From NCBI RefSeq assembly GCF_001723175.1, contig NC_064654.1, forward strand, positions 2,542,001-2,606,000: a stretch of 64,000 nucleotides of DNA, written 5' to 3'. This DNA comes from Penicillium oxalicum. Taxonomy: Eukaryota; Ascomycota; Eurotiomycetes; Eurotiales; Aspergillaceae. Positions 25,001 to 36,676 of this stretch are shown here, one piece after another. Position numbers and translations under genes: made by a program. The notes beneath the pieces were generated by a model. It worked only from the letters and a program-made list of their open reading frames with translations, searched no databases and was not told where the DNA came from. The stretch's first letter is position 1. Each line of letters starts with the position of its first letter.

Positions 25001-26424
25001 CAGTAGCCCTGCTCATTTGCCACTTGTGAGGATCATGCCCTTCTCACGAAAGGAGGAGGACTGAGCAATTGTGCCGTATCACATTTGCACGGACCCTGAG
25101 ATGATCCATTCTGCCCGTTCCTGGATTGTAACTTTGTCAGAAACCCACCTGGCTTCTCTTGATACGGTATCTTTGGTTACGGTAATTCAAAGGGTCTATG
25201 TAGATACCGTGACCCGTATCGTGGATCAAGTCCCCGTGTCATTTTTGAGGGTTTGATCCTCACGATGACCATGACATACAATCTCACTGGTGCAGCTGAT
25301 TCAACATCCCTATGAATGTAGCTGTTCTTCTCCGAGAATCGTCCCCTCTCCTGTCCGCGGGTGAGACCGTTCTGAGGACCAGGAGGCTTCCCGTGGAAAC
25401 CCGCAAGGCTCGGAATCCCTTGGGTTGTGTCGAGTCATGCGTCAGCCCGGTCCCATGTTGTCAGATTCAACCTTTCTATGAAATCGATATTTGGTCTTGG
25501 TCGTCATGGAATAGCCGGTGATGTTTTGCTGTATGTCGTTACCTCGTGCGTCCTCTTCAATCAATCTCAATATACTCAGAGGTGGAATTGAGATGATATC
25601 GTGGTGATGAAATACATAACAGACACAGAGGCAAAAACCATATCTCCAAGACGATAGTACCTCCTACTTAGCTCTCCGACATTCATGTACATAGCAGGTG
25701 ACTTTCTCAGGACATAGGAGGACCGGACTTCGGTTTCGACATTGATTCCAAGAGGCTTCTTTCTGCTCATGATTGAAATCTGGAATTCCAAGTATGAGGC
25801 TTCTAGACCTCTCACTGATGTAAAGGCATAGTCAACAGTTGCCTATGGAACTTCCTATTCGCACTGGGGTAAGTTACTAGCATCTCGTTCATAGTGAACC
25901 TGCAAATGATCTCTCGAATAATATGCGCGCGACTTGGGGAAAAAAAAGGCTCAAGTGTGAAGACTCAGAGGAGGGACTCTTGGCTCTGGGTCGAGACTCG
26001 TCAGGTGTATCTGGTAACTCTTCAAGTTCAAAAGTCGACAAGGGCTCCCGGGGCATCAAGCTTTGAATGTAGTATCTGACCATAACGGGGCGTGATGCTT
26101 CGAATATTCATACTGATGCTTCCAGGTTCTAGGGCTATGTAAGGTACCTAGCTACTAAGTTGATACTGGCAATCGGCATAAATAGTGCATTCAGTGTTTG
26201 TACACTGATGCTGCTGTTCTATGGGCATCTTTTCTGTTCTTAGCAAACAACTCAGACGCGGTTTCGTGTCCTGAGTAGAAGCATCTCATGGGCACTTCCT
26301 AATCGGGGAGTGAGAGTGAACACGCAATCACTATCATCTTCTAGCACACAAACACTATCATCTTCTCAAATGTAAACAAGTTCTTCTTCTATCCATAACT
26401 CTTCATGATCAGCTTCTTCCATCC
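22032..26424. other. Gene-poor 4.4-kb region
   Basis: No supportable gene on either strand. Open frames are short, lack conserved motifs and have no compatible splice sites. The sequence is less GC-rich than the gene regions. I saw no terminal inverted repeats, transposase or reverse transcriptase motifs. Confidence 0.45.
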
Positions 26425-27481
26425 ATGAGGAACTTCTTTTCTGAAAGAGCAGATCCATCACCACAGATACTTAAGCCCACGATGAATCCTCCTGGGGTCA
26501 TGCCTCAGCATGAAGCCTCTCTTGCTGACCTCTTAACCGCCGAGGACTTTGATAAAACCGAGGTTCTCTTGTCGAGCAGCCCGTACCCTGTGTCGGGATA
26601 TGCTCACGGTGTGTTGGAAGACATGCTACCTTGCCACGTGTGACAACCTCCAGCATACTGAATATCACCATATCCAGGACCGATCCCGAATAACAACCCA
26701 GGATGGCTGCCACAAAGCATCATCGAACGCAGTCAGGGTGGAGATATCAGGCCTCAGATCTTGGCTCGCGACATCGAGGCGGGCATGGTCTCTAACCCGC
26801 CTGCAAACCCTATGGTCGCGATGAACCGCACAAATGGACTCGTGTACGTCCTCGGTAATTCATCTGTCACAAAGTGAATCTGGGATAAACAACGCCATGC
26901 TAATCGGGAGTCCCCCATATAGGTGTGACGTTGAGGTTGCTCCAGGTATCATGTGCGGGTACACATACAACACCCAAGCCACGCTTCGCAAGCATCTTCG
27001 AAACGAGCATCCCGGGGCCAGTACGTGAAAGACGCGCTTCCCTCACTTTCCATCTTCTGAGAAGAACCTGCGGTTTGACAGTCATTCTTTCTTTTAGCGA
27101 TCAATCTCAAAACACAGAGTCGTAGCCCCATGGATGCCCGCCTGGGTAGGAACGCGTTGAAACTTTGGGTGTTGACTGGGGGCTGGCGTCGAGCGCGCTA
27201 TCAGCATGAGCCAGGTGCCGGGTCCGATAACTCGTTGATCCGCGAGTACTGCAATGCCCTCGAGAGAATTGCGTATGTCTCATCGAGTCGAGAATACCGG
27301 GGGAAACATTCACTGATCAACAATCTTCCATTCCAGGCGAGAGGACCCCGAATTTGCCAGCCGATGGGGCACGATGTTCCATCGACCAGCCTGTGCCGCT
27401 TCCGAAGACCACGAAGACTCGGGGGCTGTCGTTGGGTCCGGTTTGGATATTCTGTACGGCCCTTCTCCCTCCCGCTCGTGA
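26425..27481 (+). CDS. C2H2-type zinc-finger protein, five exons
   Basis: Five short exons (26425-26608, 26678-26843, 26923-27020, 27098-27272, 27337-27481) add up to exactly 256 codons, 255 residues. All four introns are 64-79 bp with GTGTGT, GTACGT, GTACGT and GTATGT donors and phases that match. The middle holds a finger of the form C-X9-C-X12-H-X4-H (CDVEVAPGIMC then GYTYNTQATLRKHLRNEH). The wide Cys-Cys spacing is unusual. The N-terminus is acidic (EASLADLLTAEDFDKTEVLL). The C-terminal part, with ALKLWVLTGGWRRARY, LIREYCNALERIARED and FASRWGTMFHRP, looks like a conserved domain but I cannot name it. It is likely nuclear and possibly DNA-binding, by inference only. Confidence 0.72.
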
Positions 27482-30400
27482 AATTCACGAGCGAACTCCC
27501 TGCCTTGACATGATTTGCAGAAGAATAACGAAAAAATGACTTGCATGTGTCACGATCTTCACGTCTGGCTGTTTTGTTTTTTTTGTCATTTGGAGAGCTT
27601 TCGCTTTTCGCCGGCCTGGGTTTGTTTTGGGACTCATCGTTCAGATTGAAGTGAGTTGTCATGTGGTTGGACTTGACTTGGCCTTCAAATGGATTTCACT
27701 CCTCCCTTTGTTGTGAGGTACTCTGGTTTCAGTTTTTGTCACTTTCATCGCGGGCGTTATCTCATGTTGATCGTTTTTTTTTCCAGATGAAGGAGGTGGT
27801 AGAAAGCGGTCTGAACGTTGAGCTCATGAGTCCCCCGGCCTTGATCACATTTTTATCTTGTTTCATTTCTGGGTCAACGACAGGAACTTCAATTACTATC
27901 ACTGGCCCAGGGATAGGCTCCAATGCAACTCTTTTTTTCTTATAGATAATCCCGGAAAGCTGCCATCCCATTCCGAACTCAAACTTACATGCCATACACA
28001 GGAGAAGGGGGAAAATGAGAGTTTCATCCCTATCGAGGTAGAATCAATTTCCTACCTTGACGTGCGGCCTATTAGAAAAATTCATTTGGTCAAATGAAAT
28101 CAGTTCAAACGCGAGAGATTCGCCGAGACTCCATCTTGCCATGGCTTAACCTAGTCGTGCATCAAAATGTAGTTTCCTCTTGAAGTGTTCGGCTACTGAG
28201 AACAGTCTACATTGATCAATTAAAGGTTAAACATTAGTCGCACATCTTTCCAATTGAGAATCCACTACATTTCAAAAAAAAGACCCCCAAATCAGCCAGG
28301 AGTCCTGGGCTCAAACAGTACTATGCTTACTTCCAAGTTTTGCTCTTCATAGCGTCTGGCAGGGAAACCTTTTGAGGGATTGAGTTCCATGCCTCATCCA
28401 CAGATATCAGACCCTACCGAATCCATTGCCGGCTCAAGCAGACTTTTTGCCGCGTTAATGGCAAAAGAGGCTTGCCATCAATGCCCGCAAAGAATTGATT
28501 CAGCCGAGTGGGCTCGTCATCGCATCCGCATCCACACAACAATCCCTGCCTCGAACTTTGGGGAAATCCCCGCTGAAGAACGATAGTAAAGTCCTCATCA
28601 AGTTGTTCGTCTGCAACTGTGAGATAAAAGTCACAAATTACCAACGGATAGCCAAAGGTCTCAAGGGCTGCGTCGCCTGAATTGCAGGATGCAGCTCATA
28701 AGTTATTAAAGCTTGAGTTGCTCGCCAACTCCTCTATACAGAAACCGCGTGTCCCAGGGATTGCTTGATATAGCTTAGCGCTCCTATCCCTTGTCCAATC
28801 AGATTTGATATCCACATTTCATGCAGCGCCATGCGTCCAAAAACCCACTTGTTACCCGATCCTCCGCCAATGAACTTGCGTCACAGTGTCCACCCACTAA
28901 GTTGGAGACGAAAGAAAAGAAAGTTGTGGAGTTCGTCAATGCTCTGCGAGACACAATTTACGAGCTCATCCAACACACTCATCTTCTGCAGCCTGGCTTT
29001 GCCCTTGCAGTCAAATTGACATGATTTTTTCTACGCCCAGAACGATGGGAATATGAAAGCTACTTATTCCATAGGACGAGAGTCCCTTGGACCGGTGGAA
29101 ATGCTCTTCTTGCTAGAAGCTAATTTATACATCGAGTCTGTAAGACTTGAGTTTGAATGGAGTATAATTGCTACTTGTACGACCGCCTGGTCCCAAAATT
29201 GCCTAAGAATTGAGGGCGCCAACACTCGTTCCAGGATACTTCTTTTCAGTTTTTTTTTTTTTAATGAATTGGTCCGACGAGATTTGGTCATGTCGAATAG
29301 GCCATCGTGTGAGGCCGTCAGACTATTGCTGACGACATTGAAATGTGAGCGAACGGCTCGTTGAATGAGGCCCTGAGGCTATCATACCAAAAGCTGCGCT
29401 GGAACCAACAGGGAAAGCTGAAACGGTCGCAAGTTTCATCCTGTTCTTGTCCAGCGCCCGCAGAGAATTGTGGTAGGCGGTACACTCCATGGGCGTAGAA
29501 GCGGTTGTAAGAGTGACTTGTGCAGTCGGTAGTTGCTGATTATAACTCCTGTGAGCCCATCTCCATCACCACTCCCGCTCGTGGCACTTGAGTCTGCTGT
29601 TCTGTGGTCCAGGGCCTTGGGATCAGCTTCCTCAGACGGCGTCGGCATTGTGCTCGGTGGGCGCCAATTTGGTCCCAGCCTCCTCCGGGACCTGATCACC
29701 AACTGGACGTCATTCATCCGTTCCGACTGACCGGATCACGAAACCAAAAAAAAAAAGGGTTCGACCAAGAAAAATGGCCCCTCATCCGGGCGGAAGCGGC
29801 TACAGGCGCCGAGACGATCTTATTTTAGACTCCTCACACTTCCCCCTCGGCGCTTGGATTATTATTTTGGGAGCTCGATGTACTGGAGCAACAGAGGATG
29901 ATGTGAACGTTGAAGATCCATTTGACTGAAAAATCTCCATTGGTTCCCTTGTGCGACAGGACAGAGATACTATTTGAAACGTAATACAGAAAAAGGGGGG
30001 CAAAGAAATAGGAAAATGGGGGGACAAAAAGACAAGGTTTGGCCAGGTTCGACACGCGATCGAGAAATGCGGGCCGCGGCTGCAATATTGAACGAGTTGC
30101 ATGAATCTAGGGATAGTGGGAGGGCCAGAGAGAGAGAGAGAGCGAGAGAGGGAGCGGAGAAATCAAAACGACTTGACTTGGGAGAGTGGAATTCAATATG
30201 AATCCCAGTCATCCCCGTCTTCAATCCATGATGAATTATAGTATGCCTGGAATGAACCCTCCAGGCCCGGCGACGCGGGGGGAGATCAGGTTGGTCTTTG
30301 GTTTAGCTTTCCTGGTCGTTCACATGGCTGGGCCAGGCGACATCCCCCGGACGGGCGTGATGGCTGGTCAAGGGGTTCGCAGAGCGAATCGCTCCTCGTA

Positions 30401-32219
30401 GGATCTCAGGTACTGCAGACGCGACGCTACATACGGCGGTGCACCGTGGCTGGTGGCGTGTTTTTTTTTTTATTGCAAAGAATGCATTTCGAATCACTAG
30501 TTGTAGTGGTGGAGACACATGACCATGACGAGAGGGTTCTGGCGCCCACCGGAGACTGGGTAGGCCCCCGGATCGTGACCTGACCACCTCGACGATCCGG
30601 TCATGAAATGCATGACAGCGTGGTGAAAAAAGCTCGCCCAGCACAAAGTCGTCGTGGCACATTCATCGCACCAAGGCCAGGATAGATTGGACACTGCGTC
30701 CACGCTAGCCAAGCATGTGGGCTGGGTTATTGCCCACTTGGAGACGACATTCCAACACGCGCCCAACGCCCAGTCGACAAATCAGGACCCTCCGAACCCT
30801 GCCCAACCTGGAGTCCCTGACAGCCGACTCCTCCGCTCGTCTCAGATTTCGCGCGCGTCCCCCCAGTGCACCGCTGGATGAGAGGGAAGCTCATCTCGAT
30901 TGGGGACACTTGGGCCAAAAGGGAATGACCCGACAAAAATCACGAATAAATCAAAAATGGATCAGACTCGGTTCGAGTATCTCAGATCCAACTATGCAGG
31001 TTCGTGCTGGCTGTTCCGCGACCGATTCAGCGCCCCCTTCGTAGTCCATGGCCCTATCCCTCTCCATCCACTTCCCCCCTCGAGATGTTCCCAAGCCTCT
31101 CTCGCGCGCGGTCGCCCTCCCATACAATCTGTTCCCTGTCCTGTCAACCTTGCAGCAGTGGTCCGACGGTCAACGAGTAATCGCGCCCTTCTCCAGCCGC
31201 CCGGCGCATAGCATACCAGCATTCGATGCTTCACTGGTTTATATCTAGTTTGAGAATTTCCCTCCCCCCTCAGTTGGACCACTTGGATTCTTCACGGGAC
31301 TCACCCACATGCTCCAACCTTGTCACCTTCCTCGCGCTCTCTGGTTGCTGTGAATTTGAAAAGATTGGCACTCGCCGGACCCTTTAAACTCTCTCATTCT
31401 TAATTCCGCTCCTTCATAAGAATTGCCCAGTTCCCACCCTCCTTCAGATCATTTCCCCCGGTCGCTCCTTGTCGCTCTCTGTCCCTCGTCGTGACAGGTA
31501 CCTGACTTGACCCAAAAGGGTGCACGATTCTCCCAGTCGACAGAACGCATCTCACGCTCCACCTTCCACTTTCCACAAGACCCAAATCTGAAAACCTCCG
31601 CTCAATAATCGACGCAGTACTCATAGACATTGTGTGCACTATTGCCCCAAGTTCACCAGACTGTCTCTCGGATCAAATTCTCCGCGTCGGCAGGTCTCAG
31701 GCGCTCTGCACTCCTCTCCAGTTAGGGCTATCGGGCACCGATAAGAAGGGTTGACACGACAACCTCAGCTATCCTTACCGCACATTCCTTCAACCGTCGG
31801 GTACTACTTGACGACACCATCCTGCTGGTCAGGACATTCCAATCTCATTGACATTACTCGGGTGTACTGGATCAACGGTCATTTCTGTATTCTTCATCGT
31901 TGACAACCGACTGATCCCCTCCTTCACACCGTTCCTTCATCTTGGTTTCTTTGTGTCTTTGCCTTGTCTTTATCCCTTCATCGTCGACTCTATACTTCCA
32001 GCTCCCTCCGGGACAAAGCATAGAAGGATCTCGACCACAACGCCATTGTCTTCCCCTCTGTCAACACAAGGCATCATCGACGACTGCATTGACCCTTTTA
32101 GTCGTCTGGCTCAACCAAGCGCACGCCCCCCTCCGGGACCAAATTATACATAATCCCGTTGAGAACCTTGAACGTGCTCTCACTGCTTCTTACCACTCAC
32201 CAATATCACCACATTCATC
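27482..32219. other. Gene-poor 4.7-kb region and cyclin upstream region
   Basis: Only one weak small frame (28389-28586, listed separately) is worth naming. Purine repeats (AGAGAG) occur near 30128-30145. From about 31000 the sequence becomes pyrimidine-rich, as expected for a long leader and promoter of the cyclin gene that starts at 32220. Confidence 0.4.
28389..28586 (+). CDS. Small putative zinc-finger-like ORF (weak)
   Basis: A 65-codon frame from ATG 28389 to TAG 28586 encodes a hydrophilic peptide. It contains CHQC followed by HRIRIH, so the spacing C-X2-C-X11-H-X5-H is near a C2H2 finger. It lies 0.9 kb after the real five-exon zinc-finger gene and could be one exon of another spliced gene or a relic of a duplicate. 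No splice partners were convincing. Confidence 0.2.
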   Translation: MPHPQISDPTESIAGSSRLFAALMAKEACHQCPQRIDSAEWARHRIRIHTTIPASNFGEIPAEER

Positions 32220-33545
32220 ATGAGTCTACACAGCACCATGCCCACCCCGTTGGCCTTCAACAAGGCCGCCCTGGATGAATTCGTCACGCATCGCGTCTCT
32301 CGCGAGATGGTGACCTACCTCGCCCAGCAAGCATCTCAGGTCATCCGATGCGAGGCGCATGTGACCAACACCCTCGGTCAACATGGTCAACCCACGCCGC
32401 CGTCGACTCCTCCCATGGAAGCAAACGACTCCTTACCCCCACTGCCGTCGATTGAGGCATTCATCGCATCCCTCGTCGCTCGTTCGCAAGTCCAGGTGCC
32501 GACCTTGATGAGTTCTTTGGTGTATCTGGGCCGCCTACGAGCTCGTCTGCCTCCGGTGGCCAAGGGCATGCGCTGCACCGTCCACCGAATCTTCCTGGCT
32601 TCCCTCATCCTCGCATCCAAGAACCTCAACGACTCCAGTCCCAAGAACAAGCACTGGGCCCGGTACACGGCCGTCAAGGGGTTCGACGGCTTCGGCTTCT
32701 CCCTCCCCGAGGTAAACCTCATGGAGCGTCAATTGCTCTTCCTCTTGGATTGGGAGACGCGAGTCACCGAGCAAGATCTTTTCACCTTCTTGGAGCCGTT
32801 CCTGGCACCCATTCGCCACCGTCTCGAGCAGGAGTATGAACTGGAGAGAAAAGCCGAAGAGGAGCTTCAATGGCGCCAACAGCAACGGTACGCCGGGGTT
32901 CCCCATTCTCGCCATTCTGGATGCCATAGAACTAATTCTTTGCACAGCCGACGCATGGTGAACCCTGCCGAGCTGCTGGTGGGCCGTGTGCGACGACACA
33001 AGATGGAGGCGCGTGCGGACACTCGGCGCCATGGTGAAGCCATGGGCCTTCGTCGACTGCCCACTCATCTTTCCTGTCCGTCCATGCACAGCAGTCAGAG
33101 TTCGCCACAATCGGTCGCGGATCTTGAACGGTACATTCCTTACCACCGACAGCGCTTGTCTCCCCAGCGGTCGGGTCGATCCATCTCACCCCCCTCAATT
33201 CGCGACGTACCCGGACTCTCGCACGCCGAAACTTTGAACTCGATCTGCTCTCGGTCTTCCAGCACCGCCCCCAGCTCCCGCGGTACACCCACCAGTGTCA
33301 GCACGTGCTCCTCGCACGGCAACGACGATCTGATGATGGTGGGAGATGTCTACCGCAGCCCGTCTGTGTCATCCCTGGCCTACAGTTTTGTCCACGTCGA
33401 CTCCAAGCCTTACTTACCCACTCGTCAGCCCAGCAAGAAGATGAAAGTCTCGAGCCATGGCCATGGTGGTGGATTTGTCGCACGCTTCCTCGCCTCTGCC
33501 ACAGGGTCCTATATGGGCAGCCGCATCGGGCGACCCCATGCGTGA
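32220..33545 (+). CDS. Pho85-type cyclin (Pcl1/2-like, PclA-like)
   Basis: The frame from ATG 32220 to TGA 33545 is open throughout, but 32888-32947 is almost surely a 60-bp intron: GTACGC donor, AACTAAT branch site and TTTGCACAG acceptor. Removing it keeps frame (QQQRRRMVNP) and gives 421 residues. The cyclin box spans about residues 85-200 ([81 protein letters not shown]) and matches the PHO80/Pcl family. The C-terminal half is Ser/Pro-rich with SP sites. Such cyclins activate Pho85-like kinases at G1/S or in conidiation. The long pyrimidine-rich leader suggests translational or cell-cycle control. Confidence 0.88.
   Translation: MSLHSTMPTPLAFNKAALDEFVTHRVSREMVTYLAQQASQVIRCEAHVTNTLGQHGQPTPPSTPPMEANDSLPPLPSIEAFIASLVARSQVQVPTLMSSLVYLGRLRARLPPVAKGMRCTVHRIFLASLILASKNLNDSSPKNKHWARYTAVKGFDGFGFSLPEVNLMERQLLFLLDWETRVTEQDLFTFLEPFLAPIRHRLEQEYELERKAEEELQWRQQQRYAGVPHSRHSGCHRTNSLHSRRMVNPAELLVGRVRRHKMEARADTRRHGEAMGLRRLPTHLSCPSMHSSQSSPQSVADLERYIPYHRQRLSPQRSGRSISPPSIRDVPGLSHAETLNSICSRSSSTAPSSRGTPTSVSTCSSHGNDDLMMVGDVYRSPSVSSLAYSFVHVDSKPYLPTRQPSKKMKVSSHGHGGGFVARFLASATGSYMGSRIGRPHA
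32888..32947 (+). other. In-frame 60-bp intron in the cyclin gene
   Basis: Donor GTACGC, internal AACTAAT about 15 bases before the acceptor, and CACAG at the end. It has a length divisible by three and no stop codon, so unspliced mRNA would still encode a protein with 20 extra residues. Confidence 0.75.
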
Positions 33546-34798
33546 TTTGAGCTGGCTCTCGATCCGCGCGCTACAATTACCTGTGCCATCTAACTCTAAT
33601 CTCCTTTTTCTTTATTATCCTTATTTACTTGGGTCCCTGTGATATTCTGAGCTTCTTGTGATCATTGCCACCCTGGCCCTTTTCTTTTTTTTGATTTCCT
33701 TTTGTCCATTCAACATATACCTCCTCTCGTCCTCTTTCTTTGACAACCAAAAAGAGCTTTCCTACTGTCTCTCCTCCGCGATGCTCTCCAGTCTACTCGA
33801 CATAGAGCCGTCCAATCTTTGACCATCACTCGGTGCTTTTTCTTCTGGGTCTGGTGGTTTTTTTTCTTTCTCTAGTCTCTGCATTTTCCTTCTACAGTCT
33901 CACTTTCCTTGACTTGCATTTTCTTTTCCCACGTCTCACTGTGCATTTGACAGGTATTGGTGTTTTTTTATGTGTATTGGCATTTTCTTCTTGGTCTACG
34001 GGTTCGGAAACTGGTTTATGCAGGGGAGGGAGTATGGTCTCAAGTCCTATGCCTGACTTGATTGCATCCAAGGCTACCGGCGCACGTTTGCTTTCCATAT
34101 CTGGGATTCCATAGATGTGAGCCTTTTTTTTTCTTTTTCTGGCCGATGTACTTATTCTCTTCACGATGCACTTCTTCCTGTGTGCATCTGTTCGATCATG
34201 GTTACTTTTTTCAATTTCCAAATCTTCGCCACCGTCCATCGTATCCCCACTCCAGTAATAGTCCCCTACCTTTCTGAACCTCGACAAATATCAAATCACA
34301 ATTCCCCTCTGAGCATCCGACCGCCAGAACCTCGCCAAGTAGTCTTTCTCCATGATCCCCTTTCCCCCTCGGAAAAATATGAGACACAAGTAGATAATTC
34401 CCCAACTATTGCCTTCCCCCCATCGCCCCTTGCATGAAATGCCCTGTAAAGCGGCCCGCTACATCGAACCCCGGGAACACCAACCTCAACACCGGCCCCC
34501 GAGTCCCCCGTCCCTACAGAAGAACACGGGCTCATTCCGTAAGACAATGCAGATCATTAAAATGAATTGTAGATCCTTGGTGCAAGAGCCAGATGAAACC
34601 ATTTTGCACCGACACTACATCCTGCCAAATATCATTCTTTGCTTTTCATTATGCGTAGAGGACGGGAATCCTGCTATCGCTTGAGAAATCTAGTCTGCCT
34701 CTCTCCCCTGAAAAAAGAATCCTTCACTCTGTAGATTGCTGAGCATAAGGGCGATAGTGAGAAGATGGGGGGGTGGGGGTGGGGAACTGAGGTATACA

Positions 34799-34821
34799 GC
34801 ATCTAGTAGTATACTAGATGC
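34799..34821. repeat. Perfect short hairpin
   Basis: Two 10-base arms, GCATCTAGTA and TACTAGATGC, are exact reverse complements around a 3-base loop. It lies 1.25 kb past the cyclin stop codon in otherwise non-coding sequence. No function is known. Confidence 0.6.
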
Positions 34822-35160
34822 TTGCTATGTAGGAGTGTTATGTATTACTTCTTTCCTTTTTGATTTTTATCGTCTTTTCTTTTTCTTTTCTTTTTTTTTT
34901 TGGAATGATGATGGGAATGAAGTTTGAACTCTCTCAAATTTGCTAGCGCGAGTGGCTGGTCCATCGGTAGACCAGACTCCATCGAGTCTATACTCGAACT
35001 GATCCGGTGTCCACACAGGTTCCCGGGTGTTAGGCCAAAAGGTGGGCGACTAATCCTCTTGTGATTGGCCAGTTGAGTGCTGGGTCTCGCAGATCTCCCG
35101 TCGTGGGCGCGCCGCGGTGGAGTTGAGAAATTCAGTCTGTCGATTGGTGGGTTGCTTAAG

Positions 35161-35240
35161 TAAGTGGTATTACTAGTAATACTAGTCTAGTACTACTACT
35201 AATACTTACGGTACTACGTAGGAGGAGTAGTAGTAATACT
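35161..35240. repeat. TAGTA-rich repeat cluster with a 16-bp perfect palindrome
   Basis: Positions 35167-35182 read GTATTACTAGTAATAC, identical to its own reverse complement. The following 60 bases repeat ACTACTACTAATACTT and its near reverse complement AGTAGTAGTAATACTT. This looks like local duplication in non-coding DNA. Confidence 0.6.
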
Positions 35241-35510
35241 TGGGGCAGATGCGTACATTTCAGTCTCTTTTTTCCTGTTATTTTCCAAGTAAATCTGTTG
35301 ATTGGATTAATCCGATACTTTAACGATGAGCCTGGTAGAGTATGTATTCTGACTAGATCGCAAGAGTCCCCTATCTTCAGTAAACAAATCGAGATTGACT
35401 ATTCAATGAGCCAGTAGGATCAAGTCCGCTTACGCTTAGCCTGTCCCTGTGCTTTGGCCGGGAGAACCCACACGAGATTCAGGTCAGACAAATAAGACAG
35501 ACTCTTCAGT

Positions 35511-36676
35511 CTAGTTCCATCGACCGCTGAACAAGGTCTGGGCATTGGTCACAAGAGCCTGCTGAAGAGTCTCCGGACCGAACTCTCGCTCGAGATTCTC
35601 GTCCAGTCTCGCGGCCAGTGACTTGGCCAATGGATCTGGCGTGTAAGGGTAATCCGTTCCGTAGAGTAATCTGGACGAGTCCATGTGGCGCAGAAGACCG
35701 TGAATTTGGTCGGGAAACGGAACACCGGCGAGATCTGCGTAGCAGTGAGTCTGCAGCCAATCTTTGATGATTTCGACGGTCAAGGGTCCATCGACATTGG
35801 AGATCAGATGGGAGAACTCGGCAATGCGGGCCTGGTTTTATTTTGAATGATGCACAGATGTAGTGGTCAGCAGAAATCTTCTTTGCAGAAAGCAACAAAA
35901 ACGTGTGCAAGTGCACCCAAACAGAAACATCAGCAGGGTGATGCGAGTCTTACCACGACCGGAGGCAGAGTTGCACCGCAGTGAGCAATGATAAATTTGA
36001 TCCCTGGACACTTGGTTCTGATCTCCGACGTCAAGATACTTGTCAATGCTCGCGTGCTATCGAACATGAACTCTAGCATTGGATTAGGCACTCCAGCCAG
36101 TGGCTCAATCTCTTCAACCGGACCTATCTCGCGTCGAAGATGACAACTGGTCGGGTGAAGAAACACAATGGCGTCCTTTTGACTCAGCTTCTCAAAGACC
36201 CGTCGGAATTTCAGATCTCCGGGATACACTCCGTGAGAGTTTGTCAGGATCTGAAACCCGACAGCCCCCAGCTCATCCAGCGCACGATCAATCTCCGCAA
36301 GTGAGCCTTCTACATCCGGCAAAGGAAGCGACGCGAAGAAGGAGAATTTGCCCGAATACTGCGAGCAGACATCGGCCATGTGATCGTTCATGTATCTTGT
36401 GACCAAACGAGCCTGTTCATCGTCTCCGGGAAATAGATGAGTTCCGGGAGAGGACATGCTGAGAATAGACCGCGTGATGCCGAGATCCTTCATCAGGGCA
36501 AGATGGCTTTCTGGATCCCAGGGGGGAATCGCGGGCATTCCGTCTGGGTGACCTCTACCCGCGAAACTATTTCTCCTGCAGATGGCTCGATAGGCGGGGG
36601 GCACACAGTGCGTATGCACATCGATGCGCTGCATGTTCACCGTCGGAGATGGATGAGCTTCGAGTGGTAATGGCAT
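35511..36676 (-). CDS. Amidohydrolase-2 / ACMSD-type decarboxylase (6-methylsalicylate decarboxylase-like)
   Basis: Exon 1 is 36676-35954 and exon 2 is 35831-35511, joined in phase 0 over a 122-bp intron (GTAAGA donor, AACCAG acceptor), giving 347 residues. The metal-binding start RIDVHTHCVPPAYR (HxH), the later FLHPTSCH, KFIIAHCGATLP and the closing YGTDYPYTP with its metal Asp are all present. This is the full zinc-site set of the aminocarboxymuconate-semialdehyde decarboxylase branch. Fungal relatives include 6-methylsalicylate and other aromatic decarboxylases. No polyketide synthase lies near, so a catabolic role on an aromatic acid is equally likely. The substrate is not deducible from sequence. 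Confidence 0.88.

Larger units (their letters stand above)
33546..35510. other. Intergenic between convergent cyclin and amidohydrolase genes
   Basis: Nearly 2 kb with many T runs and no gene. It holds a G-rich run (34765-34784), a hairpin (34799-34821) and a TAGTA-type repeat cluster (about 35165-35240), each listed separately where useful. Confidence 0.45.
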
